64,000 nt of DNA from Gemella cuniculi DSM 15828 (GCF_000425665.1 NZ_KE384432.1:62001-126000); one strand, 5' to 3'; numbered from the stretch's first letter, positions 38,165 to 47,333 are shown. Numbers and translations are program-made. Notes: generated by a model not told the origin, from the letters alone.

Positions 38165-38330
38165 AGTAGCGCAACATAGCCATAAAGCTATGACAGTCCT
38201 ATACTTATTAAATATAGTCCCAACAGCATTAATGTAGGATTAATACCATTTCGGCGACGTTTCCTTTCAGATAATATCACAAAGCCCTACACTTTCAATT
38301 AACCTACTCTTAAAAATCGCAACCTCTACC
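38165..38330 (-). ncRNA. Lysine riboswitch (L box)
   Basis: On the minus strand the leader of lysP carries the L-box hallmarks: ggtagaggttgcgattttt at the 5' side, aagagtaggtt, then ctgaaaggaaacgtcgccga and gaaatggtattaat, a GCTGTTGGGACT block, and gactgtcatag / ctatgttgcgctact at the 3' end closing the P1 helix. The GAAAGG...CGTCGCCGAA core is diagnostic. An imperfect ttttgGAG...CTCcgcaaaa hairpin follows before AAGGAGG, but no clear U-tract terminator was found, so the control mode (transcription or translation) is open. Confidence 0.93.
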
Positions 38331-38447
38331 TCACCTATTTTGTGAGGCATTTATTCAATTAACTTTATTGATTATAATACAGTATAGAATAAATGTCAAT
38401 AAAAAAGTTTTTACATTTTCCTACTGATTTATTTTATAATATTTTAC

Positions 38448-39410
38448 CTATAGCAATTTGTTATTTTTTAAAATATTAAACTTATCTTCAAGCATCGTTG
38501 CTAATAATCTATATGTAGTAAATGCCCATAACACAGTATTTTTATCACTTTCATTCCAGCCATCAGTACCACTCATAAGTAATTTCCAATCAAACATATA
38601 TAAAAATGCCATTGCTATTATTATTCCCCATGTCATAAAAATCTTAGCAAGTTCTCCTTTATGACCAAAGTACTCCCAAAGACCAGTTTTAGGAATAATA
38701 AAAGTTACAAGTTTATCAGACAATATCATAAAAATTACCATAACCGGATAATAAACATTAAAACTTTTAAAAGGATTTATTGTACTTATTATTTCCCCTA
38801 CTTGAAACGCTAAAAGTATCATAGTCAAAAGTAAAATCGAGGCTACAAAAACTACAAGTACAAATAATCTATATTTTTTTTTAACAAAAATAAATATTAT
38901 TCTTAAAGGTAAAGCCATTATTCCAATATACAAAGCCAAAGTTTTATTAATAAGTTTCTTCTTGTATAATATATATTTTATAACTACTATTAATGTATAT
39001 ACTGTAAAAAATCCAATTGTATCTATAAGTGCATATTCACTCAAATTAAAATTTGTACGTTTTTCTATTATTTCATAAAATATTAACGATATTACTGTCG
39101 TCCATAAAAAACTATCTAGTAAACTATTCGCAATTTTTGCCAAAAATAATTTTTTACTAGATTTTTTTGCCATGATAGATATTAAGACTTTTCCTATTAT
39201 ACTCAATAAAATTCCAACTAATATAGAACCTATTCTCGCAAAATAAGTAACTTTCTCTTCTGCATAAAAATAATAAATTCCACCTACAATAAAAGCTATA
39301 CCAGCAAGTTGAATCAAGTATCCAATTATATTTCCATACTCAAAAGGCTCAACCTTTTTTATTATATTTTCTAATTCTTTATTAACTAGCTTAAACCACT
39401 TTTTTAACAC
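38448..39410 (-). CDS. Membrane protein of unknown function
   Basis: A 320-residue protein with about eight membrane helices and short charged loops. I recognise no family. The N terminus is cytoplasmic and basic (LKKWFKLVNKELENIIKK). The C-terminal soluble part contains LMSGTDGWNESDKNT and YRLLATMLEDKFNIL. The start codon is GTG at 39410 after AAGGAGG. It has its own promoter (39445-39473) and lies alone between the lysine riboswitch and a candidate small RNA. Confidence 0.75.
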   Translation of the reverse strand: MLKKWFKLVNKELENIIKKVEPFEYGNIIGYLIQLAGIAFIVGGIYYFYAEEKVTYFARIGSILVGILLSIIGKVLISIMAKKSSKKLFLAKIANSLLDSFLWTTVISLIFYEIIEKRTNFNLSEYALIDTIGFFTVYTLIVVIKYILYKKKLINKTLALYIGIMALPLRIIFIFVKKKYRLFVLVVFVASILLLTMILLAFQVGEIISTINPFKSFNVYYPVMVIFMILSDKLVTFIIPKTGLWEYFGHKGELAKIFMTWGIIIAMAFLYMFDWKLLMSGTDGWNESDKNTVLWAFTTYRLLATMLEDKFNILKNNKLL

Positions 39411-39444
39411 AAAAACCTCCTTAATTTATAACAACTTTCTCTTA

Positions 39445-39473
39445 ATTATAGCAAAATATATTTTTTTAAACAA
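39445..39473 (-). promoter_or_regulatory. Promoter of the unknown membrane protein
   Basis: Minus strand: -35 TTGTTT (39468-39473), 17-bp spacer, -10 TATAAT (39445-39450). It shows that the RNA unit upstream (39517-39757) need not read into this gene. Confidence 0.7.
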
Positions 39474-39516
39474 TTTTTATTAAGTAAATTACAAAAAGAG
39501 TACAGAAGTAACTTAA

Positions 39517-39757
39517 AAATGAACTAACCCTCTGTAATTTGCTTAACTTTTGAGGGCTAGTCCATTAATCTGTACGAGAAAGCTTTGCAAAGTTATCTAA
39601 ATGAATACGAGCAAAGGTAGTAGATTCATTTGCTGACGACTACCTCCCAACTTACTTTTTAGCCAATGAGCCAAGAAAAAAGTTTAGTTTCACTCTTCAA
39701 CTAAGTAACTCTTATAAAATCCTTGTAAGTCTTTTCCTTTTGAGTCACCATCACTAT
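39517..39757 (-). ncRNA. Candidate structured small RNA of about 240 nt
   Basis: On the minus strand a weak promoter (39764-39792: TTATCA, 17 bp, TATTAT) precedes a region of relatively high complexity with several hairpins. It ends in a 12-bp stem ggactagccctc / gagggttagttc (39521-39563) followed by ATTTTT. Other visible pairings are the ggtagt...ctactacc hairpin (about 39614-39648) and ctttgcaaag (about 39590). Near the 5' end a 16-codon ATG frame (MVTQKEKTYKDFIRVT) could be a leader peptide. It did not match T-box, 6S, SRP, tmRNA, RNase P or any riboswitch I know. Confidence 0.45.
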
Positions 39758-39816
39758 CTCTTCATAATATTTTTTACTTATTTAACTGATAATTAGCAGA
39801 ACAAATTATCCTTGTT

Positions 39817-41766
39817 TTAAAATTTTTCTACCATTGTTCCTTTGCGGTATTCTTCTAACAATAATTTTAAAACTTCTATTTGTTTTTTTGTTCTTAAACC
39901 ATTGTCCGTATCAGAAACTTTTTTTCTAGATAATTTTTTATCTACGACTCTTCTTGTAGAAACTATATCCGTTTCATCCTTCAAAGCTTTTTTCTTACTT
40001 TGAAAAATATCATGACTCATAATCTGCAAACCATAGGAATTGTAAGTAAGCGTATATCCACCATGTCCTGTTGTTTTATGATACGCTTTAGACATTCCAC
40101 CATCTATAACAATAGTTCTACCATTTGCTTTGATGGGATCTTCTCCTTTTGTTTCTTTCACAGGTGTATGCCCATTTATTATATGTCCTTCTCCTGACAA
40201 ACCAAATTCCTTTAGTAATTTTACACAAAACTCCTCATTGTCACGTAATTTATAATATGCATTTTTAACTTCTTCATGAGTAGTTTTATCTTCTACAAAA
40301 TATCTTTCAAAAGTTGTCATATCACGTTTCCCAAAAAGTGGTGAACATTCTCCTTGCCACAAATAAAAGAATAATCCATTATCTTCTCTTCTATCGCTAT
40401 AAAAAATACTTCTGACTTTTTTATCAAAAAAATCTAACAATTCTCTACCAGAATATTTTTTCTTTTCATAAATAAATTCTTGAAAATTCCCTTCTTTATC
40501 AACTGGCATGCAACCATGAATAAGTAAGTTTCCATTATAACACTTATACATTGCTCCTTTATTGATAAATAATTCAATATGCTTTTTTAATTTTTCGCTT
40601 GTAATAAATAACTCTTTAAGTTTGGTAACTACCTTTTCTTCTTCTTTTGTTAATTTATAAGGATTTTTTATATCGATAGTTGGAAAATCACATGAACTCA
40701 TTGGATAAATTTTCCCACGAATTAAAACAGTCTTCTTATTAAAATCAATATTCCCCAATAACGCTCTACTTTCTAGATTAAACTCTGGATATTTATCAAT
40801 AATTTGTTTTTCTAGCTTAAACTGAATTATTGCCATCGCTTTGTGCATTCTTGCTATTTGCATTATTTCATGTTCACTATATTTTAATTCATCATTTTTT
40901 GATAATTTTGGTAAAAATTCCTTACATGGATCATCTTTGTAAACTGTCTCACTAAGATTTAATAAACTTCTTAAAGATATACCGTACCTATCTTCTATAA
41001 TATCTAAATTATCGTATCTTGCACAAATACGAACCACATTGGCTATGGAAATTCTATCTCCCAAATATGCACCTATCCACAACATATCATGATTTCCCCA
41101 TTGAATATCTACAGAGTGGTATTCAAGAAGTCTATCCATAATTTTATCTGGAAATGGCCCTCTATCATAAATATCACCTACTATATGAAGATGATCAATT
41201 ATTAATTTATGAATACTTAATGATAGTTCAATAATAAACTTATCTCCCGCACCTAATTCAATAATATTTTCCAAAATTTTTTCGTAGTAATCTTCCTTAT
41301 CCCTAGTTTGCATTTTATATAAAAGTTCTTCGATAATATAATCAAAATCTTTTGGCAAAATTTTTCTTACCTTTGAACGAGTATATTTTCGTGCGGCAAT
41401 TTGTGTGACTTCCAAAAGTCGTAGCAAAAGGATTTTCTGATATTCCTTATACTCCGAGATAGTAAACTCCTTTTTTAAAAGATTCAATTTTTCTTCTGGA
41501 TAATAAATAATAGTTGCAAGTAAATTTAATTCTTTTTTTTGTAACCTGTTTCCAAAAACTTCTTTTAATTTTTCTTTAATAACACCTGATCCATTTCTAA
41601 GTATATGATCAAACGCTTCATACTCTCCGTGTATATCACTTATAAAATGTTCTGTTCCTTTAGGTAGTGATAAAATAGCCTCAAGATTTATAATTTCTTT
41701 TGTCGTTTCATTTATATTTCTAAAATTTTGTGATAATAATTCTAAATGCTCCCTTGATATATGCAT
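39817..41766 (-). CDS. fbp: Class III fructose-1,6-bisphosphatase
   Basis: A 649-residue Firmicutes-type FBPase for gluconeogenesis. The metallophosphatase motifs are visible: HFISDIHGEYEAFDHIL, HIVGDIYDRGPFPDKIMDR, IQWGNHDMLWIGAYLGD and the late GEGHIINGHTPVK plus TIVIDGGMSKAYH. Length and the PKGTEHFISDIHGE start match Bacillus Fbp (YydE). The ATG follows AAGGAG. It is monocistronic as far as can be seen. Confidence 0.96.
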   Translation of the reverse strand: MHISREHLELLSQNFRNINETTKEIINLEAILSLPKGTEHFISDIHGEYEAFDHILRNGSGVIKEKLKEVFGNRLQKKELNLLATIIYYPEEKLNLLKKEFTISEYKEYQKILLLRLLEVTQIAARKYTRSKVRKILPKDFDYIIEELLYKMQTRDKEDYYEKILENIIELGAGDKFIIELSLSIHKLIIDHLHIVGDIYDRGPFPDKIMDRLLEYHSVDIQWGNHDMLWIGAYLGDRISIANVVRICARYDNLDIIEDRYGISLRSLLNLSETVYKDDPCKEFLPKLSKNDELKYSEHEIMQIARMHKAMAIIQFKLEKQIIDKYPEFNLESRALLGNIDFNKKTVLIRGKIYPMSSCDFPTIDIKNPYKLTKEEEKVVTKLKELFITSEKLKKHIELFINKGAMYKCYNGNLLIHGCMPVDKEGNFQEFIYEKKKYSGRELLDFFDKKVRSIFYSDRREDNGLFFYLWQGECSPLFGKRDMTTFERYFVEDKTTHEEVKNAYYKLRDNEEFCVKLLKEFGLSGEGHIINGHTPVKETKGEDPIKANGRTIVIDGGMSKAYHKTTGHGGYTLTYNSYGLQIMSHDIFQSKKKALKDETDIVSTRRVVDKKLSRKKVSDTDNGLRTKKQIEVLKLLLEEYRKGTMVEKF

Positions 41767-41929
41767 AATTTTCTCCTTGTAATCGTTTTATAATCATTTA
41801 AATTCTACCACTTTTTTTATTTTATTTCAAATAGAAAACATGTGTTAATTAAAACCTAAATCAAGATATACCAACTTAATATATTTTTAAAAATACATTA
41901 TTCTAATTAAATCAATAATTTTAAAAATA

Positions 41930-41967
41930 AAAAACACTGCGTTTTAATTTTCAATGCAGTGTTTTTT
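41930..41967 (-). terminator. Terminator after the NUDIX gene
   Basis: Stem aaaaacactgc / gcagtgttttt with A/T runs on both sides, 84 bases past the stop at 42051. It separates whiA-NUDIX from fbp. Confidence 0.8.
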
Positions 41968-42050
41968 ATTTATACAATTTCTCATGATTTAAAAAATCAC
42001 ACCTCTAAATATAAATTTTTATCTTTTATTGATCAGTAATTTATTCTAAA

Positions 42051-42662
42051 CTACATAATCGGTTTTAAAAATTCTGACCACGTTTCGTAATTTTCTTCCA
42101 TTTTTGCTTCTGCTGAAGTAGCCCATTTTATTACTAAAGTATCATCTTCTTTAACCTCTATTTCATCTTTATTAACTTCACATTCATAGATAGCACCAAT
42201 ATGAACTTCTCCAACTTCTGAATTATCATCATTTATAAGTCCTATAAAATGTAAATTTTCCAAGGCATAATCTTCTTGCACTCCGATTTCTTCATTAAGC
42301 TCACGAGCAGCATTTATTTTTAACATTTCATAGATTGATTTATCTTCTATTTCGTTCATATGCCCTCCAATTCCAACCGATGCTTTTCCATGAAGTCTCG
42401 CTTCTCCTCCGCCTACTAATCGTTTATACACTAAAACTTCTTTCGTTTCCTTATCTTTCACTATTACATAGCTGATAAGTTGTTTATAATTTTTATCTTC
42501 CTCCATATCACCACGACGTTTCACTTCATACGAAACAAAAGTATTAACAATTTTTTTCACTTTTTCGTCTTCTTTAGCTAGAAATCCATAAAAATGATTT
42601 TCTTCATCATTAAAAAGTTCTACTCTATTTACTACTAAAATTTGTTCATCCCATTTACTCAT
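42051..42662 (-). CDS. NUDIX hydrolase
   Basis: A 203-residue protein with a NUDIX box in the form GGHMNEIED...ARELNEEIGV (about 108-137), including the metal-binding RE..EE.G core. The N-terminal 70 residues form an extra domain, making it longer than typical housekeeping NUDIX proteins. Its place 12 bases after whiA matches the Bacillus neighbourhood where yvcI, another NUDIX gene, lies near whiA, so it may be the functional counterpart. The substrate (a nucleoside diphosphate derivative) cannot be stated. Confidence 0.85.
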   Translation of the reverse strand: MSKWDEQILVVNRVELFNDEENHFYGFLAKEDEKVKKIVNTFVSYEVKRRGDMEEDKNYKQLISYVIVKDKETKEVLVYKRLVGGGEARLHGKASVGIGGHMNEIEDKSIYEMLKINAARELNEEIGVQEDYALENLHFIGLINDDNSEVGEVHIGAIYECEVNKDEIEVKEDDTLVIKWATSAEAKMEENYETWSEFLKPIM

Positions 42663-42674
42663 TTTTATTCTCCT

Positions 42675-43625
42675 TTATTTCGCTTTATAAGTTCCTTCTT
42701 TTAACTCTTTAGCTATTTTAGCTATCTTCCTAAATCTGTGATTAAGCCCTGACTTTGATAACTTACCATCTTCAATCATTTCTGCAATCTCTTTTAATGG
42801 ATACTCTGGATATTTTAATCTAGTCTCCGCTACTACTCTTAATTTTTCATCAAGATTATCAAGCCCCAATCTTTCCTCTATTACATTAATATCTTCAACT
42901 TGTTTTGCTGATGCATTAACTGTTTTATTTAAGTTTGCCATATCACAATTTTGCATTCTATTTACAGAATTATTTATATCACGTACAATTCTTTCATCTT
43001 CAAATTGAAATAACGCTTGATAAGCACCTACAAGATTTATAAATTCAGCAATTTTTTCAGATTCTTTTATATAAACAATAAATCCTTTTTTTCGCTCTAG
43101 AGTCCTAGAATTAAGATTAAATGAATTTAAAAGTTCCATTAATTCTTTATTGTGTTCCTCGTAGTAAGAAAAAATTTCCATATGATAACTAGATGTTCGT
43201 GGATTATTTATTGATCCACCTGCCAAAAATGCTCCACGTAAATACGATTTTTTCTTCTCTGCATTATCTATCAACTCTTCTGCTATATCTGTTCTCATCG
43301 TATAATCATTATTAAGGATATAAAGATCTGTTAAAATTTCTTTTACATTCTGATCTAAACGACAAATATACACATTATTCTTTTTTAATTTCAATTTTTT
43401 TCTAACTGAAATATTTATATGAACATTATAGAAAAACTTTATTAACGAATACACTCTACGTGCTATTGAAGCATTTTCTGTTTGAAAGCTAAGACTTAGT
43501 CTGCCGTTAGCTATCGTTAACATACCATTCATTTTTATAAGCGCTGATAACTCTGATAAAAACTCTCTATCTTTCGTTATCTCAATCAGCGTCAATTCCT
43601 TTTTCATATCTGAAGCATATGACAT
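42675..43625 (-). CDS. whiA: WhiA-type DNA-binding protein
   Basis: A 316-residue WhiA homolog. It has an N-terminal LAGLIDADG-like domain (SYASDMKKELTLIE, then RGAFLAGGSINNPRTSSYHMEI in the middle) and a C-terminal helix-turn-helix (YPLKEIAEMIEDGKLSKSGLNHRFRKI). WhiA affects cell division and chromosome segregation in Bacillus and sporulation in Streptomyces; the organism here need not sporulate. The ATG follows AGGAGG. Upstream yvcJ and yvcK homologs are not beside it, which differs from Bacillus. Confidence 0.94.
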   Translation of the reverse strand: MSYASDMKKELTLIEITKDREFLSELSALIKMNGMLTIANGRLSLSFQTENASIARRVYSLIKFFYNVHINISVRKKLKLKKNNVYICRLDQNVKEILTDLYILNNDYTMRTDIAEELIDNAEKKKSYLRGAFLAGGSINNPRTSSYHMEIFSYYEEHNKELMELLNSFNLNSRTLERKKGFIVYIKESEKIAEFINLVGAYQALFQFEDERIVRDINNSVNRMQNCDMANLNKTVNASAKQVEDINVIEERLGLDNLDEKLRVVAETRLKYPEYPLKEIAEMIEDGKLSKSGLNHRFRKIAKIAKELKEGTYKAK

Positions 43626-43937
43626 ACTAAATCCTCCTTGCTTACTTTATTTTAAAATAGAAAAACTAATACTTCTTTTTTCCATAACTTATTTATTTTA
43701 TCATGTAAAAGAACAAGAAACAACTTATTTGGTAAATCATACTATAAATTTTTGTAAATAAAAAAGTTACTACTATATTACCAAAATAATTAATTTATTC
43801 TTGAAATTTATTATATCTTTATAATTTATATGATTAAAATATACTTCATCCATACTGCACAACTCTTCTTTATTACATTATTAATTTCACTATAAATAGC
43901 CCTCTAAAACTTTTCTATGTTTTGGGGCTAAATCATA
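43626..43937. other. Spacer between whiA and the ECF ATPase gene
   Basis: AT-rich with no gene. It contains the likely ECF operon terminator at 43898-43929 and the whiA ribosome site. No clear promoter was chosen for whiA. Confidence 0.5.
43898..43929 (-). terminator. Probable ECF operon terminator
   Basis: Arms agccctctaaaac and gttttggggct (two-base bulge) lie just after the stop at 43938. The downstream run on the minus strand is only moderately T-rich. Confidence 0.5.
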
Positions 43938-45368
43938 TTAACTCATTATTTCTAATATTTTATTTTTTGAGTCTTCATTTACTTCTATTCTCTCTTTTAT
44001 TCCATTGTTATCAAAATACAAGACTTCATCCGCTATTGTACATAAAAATTCATAATCATGAGTAATAACAAAAACTATTACGTCTTCTTTTGCTATTTCT
44101 TCTATGAGATTACTAAGTTCTATCATATTTACATAATCAAGCCCACTAGTTGGCTCATCAAAAATCAATATTTTTTTATTTGATAATAATGCTGAAGCAA
44201 TAGCAACACGCTGCTTTTCACCGCCTGAAAGTGTATTTGGATGTCGTGTTAAAAATTTTCTAATGTTTAATTTATCAACTACATTATCAAATAATTCTAA
44301 ATTTTTACTTCCTAATTTAATTTCTTTATCAACTGAATTTGTAAATAATTGATAATTAACATCCTGCATTACTTGAAATGTATTCTTTAACAAATCTTTT
44401 CTACTTAGATTTTTATTATTCAAAAATACAGAATGATTTATTTTTGAGAGTCCACTTATAGCATTAGCAAATGTCGTTTTCCCACAACCATTATCACCAA
44501 TTATTGTATAAATTTTTGAAGAACTAAAATTTTCATTTTCCAATTTTATTTTTTTATTATTTACCTTATATTCTAAATTATTTATTTGTAAATAATTCTT
44601 TTTAATTGTACGTTCTTTTTTTATTCCTAATTCTACCTTATTTAAATCTATTTGACGAGTTTTACAAACCTTTCCATCGAAATGTACTAGTTCTTCTTTG
44701 CTTACCTCATGAATTAGCCTACCATCTTTTATAATGTACATTTTATCAATTAAATCTTTTAGATAATATATTCTATGTTCTGCCACAATAATAGTTTTTT
44801 CTTGTTTTTTTAAATTTTCTATAATTGAAGAAATCAACTTTATAGCCTTTAAATCTAAATTACTGGTAATTTCATCTAAAACATAAATATCAGCATCAAG
44901 CATCATACTCGCCATAAATGCTAATTTTTGTTTTTCTCCTCCACTTAACTCTAAAATATTTCTATCTATAAGATGCTCTGCAGAAAAATCTTTAACTACC
45001 TTATCTATTCTATTTTTAATTTCTTCTTTCGAATAACCAAAATTTTCCATACTAAATGCTAATTCACTAGTAGAATCCAGATTAAAAAATTGATTTTTAG
45101 GATTCTGAAAAACACTTCCTACTATTTTAGAAAAATCTTTTAATTTATCTCCAATTTTCAAATGAGCAACATTTAAATTTCCGCTATAACCTCCATCGAA
45201 AAATTCAGGTGCTAAACCATTTAATGTCCTAAGTATAGTTGTTTTTCCACAACCACTTCTTCCAGTAAGAAGTACACACTCGCCTTTTCTTATATTCAGT
45301 GATAAATCATCTATATTTAATTGTTCTGATTCTATATATTTATAATTAAAATTTTTAAATGTAATCAT
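43938..45368 (-). CDS. ecfA: ECF transporter ATPase, two fused NBDs
   Basis: A 476-residue protein with two ABC ATPase domains in one chain, equal to EcfA1 plus EcfA2. NBD1: Walker A GRSGCGKTT, signature LSGGEKQK, Walker B YVLDEITSNLD, switch VAEHR. NBD2: GDNGCGKTTFA, LSGGEKQRVAIA, ILIFDEPTSGLD, ITHD. Both sites look active. It lies four bases after ecfT. The fused ATPase with a dedicated S gene marks a group I-like ECF unit. ATG follows GAGGTG. Confidence 0.92.
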   Translation of the reverse strand: MITFKNFNYKYIESEQLNIDDLSLNIRKGECVLLTGRSGCGKTTILRTLNGLAPEFFDGGYSGNLNVAHLKIGDKLKDFSKIVGSVFQNPKNQFFNLDSTSELAFSMENFGYSKEEIKNRIDKVVKDFSAEHLIDRNILELSGGEKQKLAFMASMMLDADIYVLDEITSNLDLKAIKLISSIIENLKKQEKTIIVAEHRIYYLKDLIDKMYIIKDGRLIHEVSKEELVHFDGKVCKTRQIDLNKVELGIKKERTIKKNYLQINNLEYKVNNKKIKLENENFSSSKIYTIIGDNGCGKTTFANAISGLSKINHSVFLNNKNLSRKDLLKNTFQVMQDVNYQLFTNSVDKEIKLGSKNLELFDNVVDKLNIRKFLTRHPNTLSGGEKQRVAIASALLSNKKILIFDEPTSGLDYVNMIELSNLIEEIAKEDVIVFVITHDYEFLCTIADEVLYFDNNGIKERIEVNEDSKNKILEIMS

Positions 45369-45371
45369 ATA

Positions 45372-46061
45372 TCACCTCATAAACATAATATAACTAAAAG
45401 CGACTATACTAAATAATACCAATAAATAATCTTGAAATTTAAATCTCATTGTTATAAAAGATGTTGGTTTATTTTCATTATCAATTCCTCTACATAAACA
45501 AGATACTGAAAGTTCATTAGCTATATTAGTGCTTATTATTACATAAGGTACAAATACATACTCAAAAAACTTAAAAGGATGAAGTAAGTAATACCCCTTA
45601 CTTACCCCTATACCTTTCATTTTCAAGGAACTTTTTATGAGTTTATAATCTGTCATTAACACTGGGAAAAATCTATATAAAACCGCTAAAACTATTATAA
45701 CTTTTTTGGGCAATTTTATACTCCTTAAAAAACTAATAAGTTCAGAAACTTTCGAGCTGCTAACTAATCCCATTCCTGCACAAAGAGGAAAATAAAGCGT
45801 TTTGTACATAAGTGATGTTAATAACAAGAAACTATCAATAATTTTTAATGTAACTGTATGTGAAAAATATAATTCATAAATTGTAAACAAAATATAAACT
45901 ATAAACAATTTTGACATTCTTTTAAAATTTGAACATAATCCAAGATATAACGTAAAAAATACTGCAACAATAAAATGCATATTAATACTCATAGTTTTAA
46001 ACATAAGAACATTAGCAAAAATAAGAATCAAAATTTTTACCCTTATATCCAACTTTAACAT
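45372..46061 (-). CDS. ecfT: ECF transporter transmembrane subunit EcfT
   Basis: A 229-residue integral membrane protein with about five or six helices, related to CbiQ/EcfT. The coupling-helix charge pattern with Ala-Arg-Gly-type motifs is represented by CLCRGIDNENKPTSF near the C terminus, in place of the usual A-R-G, and SSLKMKGIGVSKGYYLLHP in the middle. It links the S subunit to the ATPase. It is two bases downstream of the S gene and four bases upstream of ecfA, a tight operon. Confidence 0.85.
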   Translation of the reverse strand: MLKLDIRVKILILIFANVLMFKTMSINMHFIVAVFFTLYLGLCSNFKRMSKLFIVYILFTIYELYFSHTVTLKIIDSFLLLTSLMYKTLYFPLCAGMGLVSSSKVSELISFLRSIKLPKKVIIVLAVLYRFFPVLMTDYKLIKSSLKMKGIGVSKGYYLLHPFKFFEYVFVPYVIISTNIANELSVSCLCRGIDNENKPTSFITMRFKFQDYLLVLFSIVAFSYIMFMR

Positions 46062-46063
46062 TT

Positions 46064-46684
46064 TTACAGTCCTGCTTTATTAAAATTTTTAAAGTATAAT
46101 TTTCTTCCTAAATAAGTACCAATTATAGAAAAAATAACTGTAAGTACTATGATTAAAATAAAAGTTTTCAAATCCGAACTTCCCATTACTAAATCTATTT
46201 TCTCTTGAGAATAATTGCGACCTTGAAGATGTTTTACATAACTATCTTTCATAAAAAACATTGGTAAAACTATTCCTATATTCCCCAAATTAAAAAATAA
46301 ATATGATAAATATTCACTTTTTCTTCTATAAAAGAACTCTGCTATTATCGCTGCCAATAACATAGCAATAGAACCCACTATTGAATGACCAGATATAGTC
46401 AAAAATAAAGCTACTATAGCTATCATAATAAAAATAGCCATGTTTTTATTGATTTTATTAAAAACTAAACTATATGCACTTCCACATATTAATGCTGTAA
46501 CCACTGAAGTATAAGTTGAAAAATACACTTTGCCTCCAAAAACTAAAGAAGTAAAAAGCGTACCTAATCCTACCCCAACTCCCATTAATAAAATCAATAA
46601 TATCGTATATAATCCCAATGTTATTAAATCTTTAGTTTGGAGATTTTTATTCTCTTCTCTATTTATATATTTTAATTCTGACAT
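46064..46684 (-). CDS. ECF transporter S component, Trep_Strep/MptX-like
   Basis: A 206-residue membrane protein with about six helices and a basic N-terminal tail, in the position of a substrate-binding S subunit. The pattern LQTKDLITLGLYTILLI followed by a Gly-rich helix and the late SSDLKTFILIIV resembles the uncharacterised Trep_Strep S family. The vitamin or metal transported is unknown. ATG follows GAGGTAG. No riboswitch was seen upstream, so the substrate cannot be inferred from regulation. Confidence 0.75.
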   Translation of the reverse strand: MSELKYINREENKNLQTKDLITLGLYTILLILLMGVGVGLGTLFTSLVFGGKVYFSTYTSVVTALICGSAYSLVFNKINKNMAIFIMIAIVALFLTISGHSIVGSIAMLLAAIIAEFFYRRKSEYLSYLFFNLGNIGIVLPMFFMKDSYVKHLQGRNYSQEKIDLVMGSSDLKTFILIIVLTVIFSIIGTYLGRKLYFKNFNKAGL

Positions 46685-46694
46685 TTACTACCTC

Positions 46695-47195
46695 TTATTC
46701 TAATATTTTCAAAATTTCTAGTGCATTTTCGTAATTCGGTTCATTTCCTACTTCTTCGCATAACTCTTTGTAGCGGACAATGCCATCTTTATCAATAATA
46801 AATACCATTCTAGATAATAAACCTAACTCTACTATTAAGCCACCAATATTATTCTCAAATTCTCTATACTTGTAATCAGAAACTGTTACCGCATTTTTAA
46901 TTTCTTTATCTGCACAAAAACGCCCTAATGCAAATGGAAGATCTTTCGATACTGTTATCACTATTACATCACTAAAATTTTTCATTTCTTGATTAAATCT
47001 AATAGTTTGTAACGCACATATTCCTGTATCAACTGATGGGAATGCATTTATAACTAAAGTTTTCCCTTTGTAATTTTCTAAATTAAAATCAGTTAAGTCT
47101 TTATTTACAGCTTTAAAATTCGGAAAAACGTCGCCAACATTTATTCTATCTTCTATCGTTACTGGAGTGTTTTTAAAGGTAATTGTTTTTTTCAT
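46695..47195 (-). CDS. tpx: Thiol peroxidase Tpx
   Basis: A 166-residue peroxiredoxin of the Tpx type that reduces peroxides with thioredoxin. The peroxidatic cysteine lies in FPSVDTGICALQT and the resolving cysteine in GRFCADKE. The usual N-terminal FKNTPVTIEDRINVGD is present. ATG 47195 is used. Its ribosome site AAAGGAG (47228-47234) is 32 bases away but is brought near by a hairpin (47207-47227). It lies 11 bases upstream of the S component, so it could be read into the ECF operon. Confidence 0.93.
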   Translation of the reverse strand: MKKTITFKNTPVTIEDRINVGDVFPNFKAVNKDLTDFNLENYKGKTLVINAFPSVDTGICALQTIRFNQEMKNFSDVIVITVSKDLPFALGRFCADKEIKNAVTVSDYKYREFENNIGGLIVELGLLSRMVFIIDKDGIVRYKELCEEVGNEPNYENALEILKILE

Positions 47196-47206
47196 AATCA
47201 ATAAAT

Positions 47207-47227
47207 TTATGATTCAAAGAATCATAA
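47207..47227 (-). promoter_or_regulatory. Hairpin between the tpx ribosome site and start codon
   Basis: Perfect 9-bp palindromic arms ttatgattc / gaatcataa around TTT. It sits between AAAGGAG and the tpx ATG. If it folds, the effective SD-to-ATG gap falls from 32 to 11 bases. It could also be an operator. A tiny frame ATG ATT CTT TGA lies in the left arm. Confidence 0.55.
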
Positions 47228-47333
47228 CTCCTTTCATAAATTATTTATACTTAATGATAACATATTTCAATTAGAATGGTAAAGTTTTTTTATTTAATTA
47301 GAGCTATTTTAATTGTTTTTTATGTAATAATGG

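Noticed and set aside
39517-39792. T-box, 6S RNA, SRP RNA, tmRNA or RNase P RNA
   Set aside because: None of their conserved cores was found (for example no GGTGGAACCGCG for T-box and no GAGGAAAGTCC for RNase P).
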